Shown piece by piece: positions 56,532 through 64,000 of a stretch of 64,000 nucleotides of DNA. Each line of letters opens with the position of its first letter. The stretch's first letter is position 1. A program made the position numbers and the translations under genes. The notes below the pieces were generated by a model that made no database searches, was not told where the DNA came from, and saw nothing but the letters and a program-made list of their open reading frames with translations. The stretch covers positions 124,001 through 188,000 of the forward strand of contig JAUKUA010000007.1 of assembly GCA_030549175.1 (NCBI GenBank), in the 5' to 3' direction. This DNA is from Lasiosphaeris hirsuta (lineage: Eukaryota > Ascomycota > Sordariomycetes > Sordariales > Lasiosphaeriaceae).

Positions 56532-56831
56532 GTCCCATTTGACGGCGCAAAGAGCGAGTATATCCTCTTCACACCAAATAAAGGCTCGCGGCCGGATATC
56601 TTAGTCCAAGGGGTCGTCGCACCTCACAGATAGGCCCTATGGTGGCTAGGAGTATGGTTCGACCCCCTCCTCCACTTGAGAGCCCATGCCAAGGCAGTGA
56701 CGGCCAGGGGTAAGCCTACGGTAGCGCTCCTAGAGCGTATCTCGGGCAAAATCAAAGGCCTAGTGTTAAGGATCACAGAGCACTTGGGAATGGAGTCATG
56801 GAAGAGAGCAGCAAAACAGTTGATGAATTAA
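56532..56831 (+). mobile_element. Fragment of a LINE (non-LTR) reverse transcriptase
   Basis: One frame reads VPFDGAKSEYILFTPNKGSR, PDILVQGVVAPHR, a TAG at 56631, then ALWWLGVWFDPLLHLRAHAK and AVTARGKPTVALLERISGKI, to a TAA at 56831. The order K-x-E-x-I-L-F-T, then WLGVWFDPxLxxxxHxK, then a run of Ala/Lys/Leu is the region just after the catalytic part of the RT in Tad/I/Jockey-like fungal LINEs. No catalytic YADD box or endonuclease is present, so this is a small dead fragment. Confidence 0.7.
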
Positions 56832-56978
56832 TGTTGTCTAACTGGTCTGGAGAGTGCGAGAGGGCTTCTATTATAGGTGTGTGCGTCGGCTCGCATCGGC
56901 CTGTGGCCACGCGGCCTTCGGCAGTCCTAGTGGGGCCTATTAGCTACATCCTCGAATACGGGGTTGCCTTATAAGGCA

Positions 56979-57074
56979 CTGGGGAAGGTAGTCCTTGTTG
57001 GCTGTATCGCCCTTAGCTATCGCCCTTAGCCTTCGGGAATGGGATTCTAGGGGCTTGAGATGCCTAGCTTCCTC
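56979..57074 (+). repeat. Direct repeat, copy 1 (about 95 bp)
   Basis: Shares GGGGAA..GTAGTCCTTGTTGGCTGTA, then GGGAAT..GGATT.TAGGGGCT and TGAGATGCC.AGCTT with the copy at 57511-57600, with scattered differences and a small indel. Probably the 3' part of a LINE or another small element. Confidence 0.75.
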
Positions 57075-57510
57075 CCTTCTTCTCACCTTCCAGGAGCGCG
57101 GGGAGCCGCCATTCGAGAGACGGTTTTTGAGTCTTTGACTGCTCCTTCTGCGACTACGACAACGGGACGCGACCCGACTCACCATCGCCATCTAACGAGC
57201 TAGGCTCACTTTCCAGCGCGCGGGGGGCCGTGGTGGATAGGTTAGAAGAGGGGGTGGAGATCCGGATGAGTGACCCATCTGCCCGGACAGGATAGATGCG
57301 TGTGTCGGTTACCTGCGTGTGGTAGCTTATGGTGTAAAGCAGGGTAATCGGATTTTTCTGTGAAGTGTGGGAACCTCCCTATTATAGTATCGCTCCGCTG
57401 AGGACTGAAGGCTACCTGAAGCAGACACCCGGTTTGCCTGGTGAGCCCGAGGGCGCCTCTGCGGGGGAACCAGAGGTCGGGTCGATTAGATTGAATCTAT
57501 AATATTTATC
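57075..57510. other. Spacer between the two repeat copies
   Basis: No gene recognised. Confidence 0.4.
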
Positions 57511-57600
57511 CTGGGGGGAAAGCAGTCCTTGATGGCTGTACGCCCGACACCCACTCGTGGGAATTGGATTTTAGGGGCTTGAGATGCCCAGCTTTCCTCT
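57511..57600 (+). repeat. Direct repeat, copy 2, in the HET-S 5' region
   Basis: Second copy of the about 95-bp segment. It ends some 40 bp before the ATG of the HET-S homologue, so it probably supplies part of its promoter or leader. Confidence 0.75.
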
Positions 57601-57639
57601 ACTTGTATGTGAGACAAAACGATACAGGAAGAGTAAAAA

Positions 57640-58599
57640 ATGGCAGAAATCTTTGGCATCGACACCTCGGCGCTCAGCATCGCGGGCTTTTTCACCAACT
57701 GTGTCGACTGCTTCGAGTACATCCAGCTCGGCCGGCACTTTGGGCGGGATTTTGCAATATGCCAGCTCAAGCTAGACGTGGCCCGCGCCAGGCTGGGGCG
57801 GTGGGGGCAGGCGGCGCGGGTGCTGGAGGATCCCCGCTTTGCGTTACCCTTTTTAAGCGACGAAGGGGCTGACACATATGTAAAGATTGCGAAAAAGACG
57901 TTTGAGGAGATTGAGGGGTTGTTGATGGCGGCGAGAAGAAAGGCGGAAAAGTATGAGCTTTGCAATGGGTCAGACAAAAAGAAGATGGAGACTTTTGATG
58001 CGGGGAGGGATATGGATGGTGTGCGTGGTGGGTTGCATGAAAGATTGAAGAGGGTGGCGCGAAAGAAGCAGGATACCAAGAGCAGCGGAGGCGGAGGCGG
58101 AGGAGTGAAATTGTACAAGAAGGCGGCGTGGGCGCTGTATGAGGTCAAGGAGTTTGACAAGCTTGCGACGGAGGTGTTAGCGCTGCTTGACGAACTAGAA
58201 GAGCTTTGCTCCGTGCCAGAGGTGGAGTACAAGAAGCTGGTGGAGGTGGAAGTTGTTGAGCTGGGGACTGTCGAGGGTGGGGTCGAGGGTGGGGAGGGGG
58301 TGAAGGAGAAGGAGAGCTTGGAGGTGCTGAAGGGGGTGGCGGAGGGGATGGATGACGTCCTAGTCGATGCGGTCGTTAAGAGGTTGAGGATTGTCGATCC
58401 CGGTAGGGAAGACCGGAATTACGTCCAGCAGCTCAATGTCGGCGACACGGCCCAGGTGCAAGTCGGACACGAGTATGCCGAGACTGTCTTGCTTGCGGCG
58501 GGGGTCATGCCGAGTGGGGTGACGAACGAGGTGGATGTCGTCATGGCCAAGGGGTTGTCAAAGGTTCATGTTGGGAACAGGTTTGGCGTGCGTTTCTAG
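57640..58599 (+). CDS. het-S: HET-S homologue: HeLo cell-death domain plus prion-forming domain
   Basis: A 319-aa, intron-free frame; ATG 57640 has A at -3 and G at +4. Residues 1 to about 240 form a HeLo domain: hydrophobic start (IFGIDTSALSIAGFFTNC), VDCFEYIQLGRHFGRDFAIC, QLKLDVARARLGRWG, DPRF, KYEL, then AAWALYEVKEFDKLATEV and LLDELEEL. Position 33 is His, as in the killing HET-S form of Podospora; HET-s has Pro there. An acid (E90) aligns with the second functional residue, E86. Additions are a Gly run (150-155) and a Gly/Glu-rich linker (210-225). The C-terminus is a prion-forming domain with two pseudo-repeats: N260 to A280 (VQVGHEY core) and N296 to G316 (VHVGNRF core), 36 residues apart as in HET-s, ending F319. 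On amyloid templating such proteins expose the N-terminal helix, insert in the plasma membrane and kill the cell. Frame and motifs look functional. Confidence 0.93.
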   Translation: MAEIFGIDTSALSIAGFFTNCVDCFEYIQLGRHFGRDFAICQLKLDVARARLGRWGQAARVLEDPRFALPFLSDEGADTYVKIAKKTFEEIEGLLMAARRKAEKYELCNGSDKKKMETFDAGRDMDGVRGGLHERLKRVARKKQDTKSSGGGGGGVKLYKKAAWALYEVKEFDKLATEVLALLDELEELCSVPEVEYKKLVEVEVVELGTVEGGVEGGEGVKEKESLEVLKGVAEGMDDVLVDAVVKRLRIVDPGREDRNYVQQLNVGDTAQVQVGHEYAETVLLAAGVMPSGVTNEVDVVMAKGLSKVHVGNRFGVRF

Positions 58600-61500
58600 G
58601 GAGATGCGGATAATGACGGGTATAATCAGAAGGGCAAAATCTATCCCCAGATTTCCTACCAGTTCCATGCTACCATGCCACCCTTGTGAATAATACCCCA
58701 CAGGATAGGCAGAGTTCCAGCACCAGTGGGAGGTGAGGGCCGCTACGCAGGGCAGCCGCAATTCTCTTTTCAGTAAGTGAAACTGATGATAGAAAAAAAC
58801 CAGCACCAGTTGAAGACAGCAAGGTCCAAGTAAAGTAAGGAACAGAGTAGGCAGGTACATACAGCCATTACAAACATGCTCACGATACACCTCGACAACT
58901 CCCCTGAGACCCAAAAAGAGAGAACGCAAGAGAGGACACAAAGGCGAGGACCAATACTTCACGCCCTCTAAAACCACGCGGGTCTCCTACCTCGGAGCTC
59001 TGACTTCGTCTTCTTTTCAAGCAACGCAACCTAGTGGTTCCGTAGCTTTAAGCAGGGCAAGGAACCATGCAATCACAAATATCTTGAACTGTAGGAACTC
59101 GCCGTTTTCAAGTCATTGTCAACTTCAGTTTATTAGTACCTAATGGAGGTTTGCTGAGTCATGCAAACTTGAAGGACCTCATCCGATCAACCACCAGGTT
59201 GTAAGATAAGAGGCAAATCCCTTTTCTCCAGGCCGTGGGGAGTATTCATGCAACCTATGTCATGCCAGTGTTACCAGGTAAGGAGACTTGAGGAGCCTTC
59301 ACCAACCTCAGTATGGCTAGTACCTAGTTCCTGAGGCGGTGGAAGATGGGAATCAGAAAGGCTGAGATTGCGGGACTGAAGTCCTCTACCCAGGTACCTA
59401 GCTTCAGTACAGGAAGCATTTGTATAGAGGCAAGGTATGCCGGTTAGGCTATGTGCTGCCAATACAGTCGACAATTTTCACAACCCTTTTCGTCCATTCC
59501 GTGTAAACTCCATTGTGGGGAGGTCGCTCATCTCTTGTTCTTGGTGCAAAGTCAGATTTAAGTATGGATATCTTCGAGTAGTATCATCGCTATTCTAAGC
59601 GGACTCTGGATGTTTGCTAATTAATACAAAGTCTGCTGGCTACCAAGTGCCTGTACTTTCCTTGCCAGGCAGCTCATCGGCCACGTCAGTCACCCGAGTC
59701 TGCCTTGGCATTGTAATTCACAACCATGAGCTGGAAGTCGCATTATGTGAATAGGTTGCCCGGGTATCTACTACGACTCGTGAGGTTTGAGCAAAGTGAG
59801 TCCAAAGGTGAATGCACCTCTCAATCTCTTAGGAGAAACGTTGGCCGAGGATAAGATACCGGGGTTTCACGCTGCGGCTTTCATGAGATGGACATGTGAA
59901 GTTGTGGGAGTATATGGATGGCTCTTCATGTTCATCGCCATCCAACATCTTAGACTGCAGATGAAATAGTAGTGCATGTATGCGATGATAATAGTAGGTT
60001 CACCAGGACCTTGCTTCACAAACTAGACTAGATTTCCATCTAAACAGACGGATTATTAGTCGGCAACTAGGCAGACAGCTGATGTAAGTAAGAAAGGCGT
60101 GTGAGCACTTACTTATGTACCAAGTAAAGTCGATGTGTAACTAGAAAAGCGACTCCGAGCCTCCATTGACCAGCCACGATGCGAAGTCGGCACTAAACTC
60201 AGTACTTTTAGTTGACTGAACTGTGTGGCATGATTGTGTTAGTTAGTTTGGCCTTTGCCATCAACAACAAAGGTTCCGCGATGTTACGATGTTACGACTA
60301 GTGCACACCGTTGGCGGTCGTATGCCGGGGTTGGGTGCCTGCCATTTGTTGATGGTGCCCGGGGTGGTCGACGGGAAGAAAGGACTGTGGTCGGAAGGAC
60401 TGTGGCCGGAAGGACTGTGGCCGGAAGGACTGCGGCCGGACCGACTGGCACGCTTCAAGTTGCTGTGGGGATATAAGTCAGCAGACGGACCTTGCTATTC
60501 AACAATAAGAACCGCGCGGCGTAGTTGGCTAGTGTTTCATTTTGTGATCTTAGCTAACTCTCTAAACAGGTCCTTGGATGCTAGGGAAGGTTGGACAAAG
60601 CTTGGGTATTCCCCTCGTTTGGATTTCCCCCTACTGACAGGAGCAGATCTCGCATCATGGTAAAAACTTCCCGTTCTTCGAACAGAGGGTCTCACGGTGG
60701 TTCAGAAGGTACGCCGACATCTCCCGTTCGCTCCTAGCCAGCTGTGCCGCAATATTTTTTTGTGTGTTCTTTTGTTTTCATCACAACTTCAGGCCCACCC
60801 AGTTCAGACACATTCGCAGCCTCATCAGACACGCCGGCCAGCTCATCATGGCCCACAAGTTTCTGCACTTGGACCAAAACCGCAAACACGGCCCAAAAGC
60901 AAAAAGTGAAGCCAAAGATATCTCGCATTTGGCGGTATCGTGATACCGGCGTGGTGATTTGGGCCACCAGCACAATTCAGCGCAGCCAACTTGACCCAAC
61001 TCAACCCAATGCAGCCAACAACCAAGCAAAGCCCTACATTTGAAAGATGCTCGCGCAGCCTCTAATCTAGCACATCCGCTTGAAGTATTACATCATGCAT
61101 GACTGGGAGCCTACATTGAAGGGGCTGACTGCAATTCCCACATCAGTCGGCCAGCTTTGCATAATGACATATCAATCGCAGCCTTGAAAGACCTCGCGGG
61201 TTCTTTGTGTGCAGTAGTATATATCACCTCCTTGGGTTCATTGATCGACACGGCCTCGGAATTTGGACTCGAACTCTACCAACATGTGAAACCGTGGCGG
61301 GAATTAGGATATTGAGCTATCTGAAGCCCACGGACTACTCCGTAAAAACCCGGATTTTGATGTCGCAATTCAACTGCTGCGAGGAGTTGAGTTGTTGTCG
61401 TCGCAGGTGTTCAGCTTGTTGATATGGCCAATTGCTGAGCTGCCAGCGCAAGGCAAGACGTCAGTTTTCAGCCCTTGGCACTTGACCAGAAACTTGTTTG

Positions 61501-62213
61501 GGAAGCAAAAGCTGCAGCGGGGGTTACCGAGCCAATGGCCAGCGCTGGCGCCCAAACAGGCTAATTAGGCGAGACGCTCTTGATGCCGGGCCAGGGTTTG
61601 GAGTGGCTTGACCCGTGCGGGCCCCCTGACTTTTCCACGGCAACGCAGCAGTCGCAAAGCGCAGGCGCAGGCTGGTACGAGGTTACTCCGTACCAGCACA
61701 CCAACGGCAGAGCAACGACGTGGGCGCGCGGGCTGGACGACATTGAGGTTCCCCCTCCACTTGGCGCTCCGATACACACTCGCTCGCAAATCTCACAAAT
61801 GTATTGCACACCCTCGTTGTGTCCCTGTTGACCGTCCGACGCTGAGCCCGAAACGCACACGGTCAATTGGCAGGAGAAACGGGCGAGACGGGCGCAACGG
61901 GAAACACTGGGCCGCCAAACCGGGTCTACACATCAATACGAGACAGGTGATCTTGGCCTGCATTCCGCTGAGGCGACGGCATTCCTAGCCCGACAGCTCT
62001 TTTCCCCATCTCGTATTCCCACCACCGACGCCAGCGACCATTTTCCCTCCCGCAACCTCCCAAACAGCTGCCTCTTTCGCGAGCATCCGGACATCCCAAT
62101 CCGAACTCCCGTCCACCAACGTCCACAGCGCCCTCGACCCTCCCCTCGGGGCTCATCCATATCTAGGCCGCTCCCCGCCGGCGAGGCCCTCCCGGCCACC
62201 CCGACTCGCGACC
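58600..62213. other. Gene-poor spacer, HET-S 3' flank to Chs7 leader
   Basis: No gene supported in 3.6 kb. In particular no NLR-type domain or additional prion-like motif was found on either strand. Includes the 15-bp repeat at 60380. The last few hundred bases are C-rich and probably the chs7 leader. Confidence 0.55.
60380..60439 (+). repeat. 15-bp tandem repeat, four copies
   Basis: Four units of AAGGACTGTGGCCGG: unit 1 has T for C at one site, unit 4 has C for T. The units are exact in length. Confidence 0.95.
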
Positions 62214-63292
62214 ATGACGTTCGGCGACTTCATAGACCTCTGCCGCATGGCGCCGCTGCCGCTATGCTCGTCCATCGGCCCCATAACGTCGATTTCGGCG
62301 GGCGTCGGCATCGAGCCCGACTGCTTCGCCCGCAACATTGAGTTGGCCAACACCATCATCTTCCAGAGCGCCGCCAGCGCCATGCACATTGTGGCCCTCG
62401 TCATGACCGTCACTATGATTCTGCACGTGCGGGGGAAATTTACTGCTGTTGGTACGTTGTGTCACTCTCATCTGGGTTTGAGGAGAGACGGAAACACGGG
62501 GGCTGACCGCATGGCGCGCATCCCACAGGACGCAAGGAAATTACGACTTTCTTCTACATCTACATGCTGCTCACCTTCCTCTCGCTGTGCATCGACGCCG
62601 GCGTCATCCCCCCGCGCTCGACCCCGTACCCGTACTTCGTCGCGATCCAGGGCGGGCTCACCTCGTCCCTCGTCACCTGCCTGCTGATCAACGGCTTCGT
62701 GGGCTTCCAGCTGTACGAGGACGGCACGCCGCTGTCGCTGTGGATGCTGCGCCTGTGCTCGCTCGCCGCCTTCATCATCTCGTTCCTCGTTTCCCTCGCT
62801 ACCTTTATGTCGTGGGCCGGCCTGGGCCCGACCAACACGGTCGGCATCTTTGTCGTCTTATACCTGCTCAACGCCGTCCAGCTGTTTGTGTACGCCGTGC
62901 TGCAGATCCTGCTGGTCACGCGCACGCTCCAGGACCGGTGGCCGCTGGGAGACATTGCGTTTGGGCTCTTCTTCTTCATTGTCGGGCAGGTGATCCTGTA
63001 CGGCTTCAGTGCCACCATCTGCAGTGCCGTCAGCCACTACATGGACGGCCTGTTCTTCGCGACGACGTGCAACCTGCTGGCCGTCATGATGGTGTACAAG
63101 TACTGGGACTCGATCACGCGCGAGGACCTCGAGTTCTCGGTCGGCACCCGCATGAACAACTGGGAAGTCAAGGAGCTGCTGCCCGAGGAGGACCGCCGGG
63201 CGACCACGTACAACGACGAGCCCTATGCCCAGTCGAGCGCCTTCGACAACTCGTACGGGCCGAGCCCGAACCGGAGCTCGAGGTATACGTAG
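62214..63292 (+). CDS. chs7: Chitin synthase export chaperone Chs7
   Basis: Two exons, 62214-62451 and 62529-63292, with a 77-nt intron (GTACGT..CCACAG) in the conserved sequence KFTAVG/RKEITTFF; about 333 aa. The N-terminus MTFGDFIDLCRMAPLPLCSS, then GIEPDCFARNIELANTIIFQ, is the Chs7 signature. Seven or so hydrophobic segments follow (for example FFYIYMLLTFLSLCI, FIISFLVSLATFMSW, FGLFFFIVGQVILYG), then HYMDGLFFATTCNLLAVMMV and YKYWDSITREDLEFS. Chs7 is an ER membrane protein needed for folding and ER exit of chitin synthase III. The hydrophilic tail after residue 290 is normal. Length and all blocks fit the family, so the gene appears intact. ATG is in ACCATGA context. Confidence 0.95.
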
Positions 63293-64000
63293 GGCATCGC
63301 CGGTGGTGGGGAGACATGAATAGCGGCTTGTTTTGTCCCAGGCAATGGCATGGCACAGCCCTGTTTCCTTTTCGCAAGCATATCAGCGTGTTGGCTTCTT
63401 TTTATATCATGGCGTTAGCATGGGTGTCAGCGAGCGCGAGACTGGCATATGTGTCTGGGAGCCTTTTTCGGTTTAGACTAGGGTGGCGATATGGGTCGAC
63501 GGGACGGGATGGGCACTCGGGCCGGGTGGGCTCTAAATGGTAATACTCTTTTGCCCATTATTTTTAAAACATAGTCGTACATAGGTAGCTATCGCCATAA
63601 CTGAACCTTGTTCTTCAGTTAGAGTTCCTGGTAGTGAACTAAACCCGTGGATGTGGGACTAGTTTAGTGATTGTGTGGAATGACGAATATGGCGTTGTGT
63701 GATGGAGACTACCTAAGGTTTATCGGTGATGACTATACTTTGACTTTGACAGGAAACCTTTCCCAGGTGATTGGGGTAGCTGACTGAAGGAGGGGGGGGG
63801 CATACAAAAGGCTGTCTGGTTTTTTTCTTTTTTTTTGGAGACTTTTGAGCTGGACCTGCACATCAACTTTACCACCTCCGATACCACCCAACGCCACCGT
63901 TGGCCATCTATACCACTGTTTCTGTCTCTGACTAGGAGTTCCTCAATCGATTCTTGCCGGGTAGGGAAACAAGATGGAAAGATGGAAACTGCAAAGAGCT
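63293..64000. other. 3' flank of chs7 and spacer to window end
   Basis: No gene seen. Contains a G run near 63792-63799 and T runs at about 63821-63836. Confidence 0.5.

Noticed and set aside
61255..61330. Possible minus-strand tRNA (GAGTTCGAGTCC and TAGCTCAATATCC)
   Set aside because: Both boxes are weak matches, but the D-, anticodon and T-stems do not pair.

Overview
The window is nuclear DNA of a filamentous ascomycete, most likely a Sordariomycete and plausibly of the Sordariales (Chaetomium/Podospora-like; inference). Support: short 50-80 nt introns with GT..AG ends and CTAAC/CTGAC branch sites, GC-rich third codon positions, fungus-restricted families (HET domain, HET-S/HeLo, Chs7, AA9 LPMO, STAND N-terminal domain), many homopolymer and triplet repeats, and long gene-poor spacers. 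No bacterial-type genes, CRISPR arrays or rRNA genes were seen.

Layout. 0-10.5 kb: 3' part of a HET-domain gene, a multi-pass membrane protein whose frame breaks near its 3' end, a SnoaL-like gene (minus strand) and a cytochrome P450 with a frameshifted C-terminus. 10.5-22.7 kb: about 12 kb with no convincing gene. 22.7-25.1 kb: a Clg1/Pcl-type cyclin. 26.2-28.5 kb: a decayed HET gene and a small two-exon hypothetical gene. 28-36 kb: gene-poor. 36.2-39.8 kb: a long coiled-coil protein. 42.3-47.3 kb: a small hypothetical and a PY-motif arrestin, both on the minus strand. 47.3-51.5 kb: gene-poor. 51.6-57.6 kb: a graveyard of accessory genes, with relics of a STAND N-terminal domain, an unrecognised orphan, an AA9 LPMO and a LINE reverse transcriptase, plus a duplicated ~95 bp segment. 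57.64-58.60 kb: an intact HET-S homologue. 62.2-63.3 kb: the chitin synthase export chaperone Chs7.

Main result. The intact gene at 57640-58599 carries a HeLo domain with His at position 33, the residue of the cell-killing HET-S form. It also has a C-terminal prion-forming domain of two pseudo-repeats starting at N260 and N296, exactly 36 residues apart. It lies beside transposon and immune-gene debris, and no intact NLR partner is visible in the window. Conserved housekeeping genes (cyclin, coiled-coil protein, arrestin, Chs7) alternate with fast-evolving self/non-self recognition and secondary-metabolism genes, several of which are broken by small indels in simple repeats.
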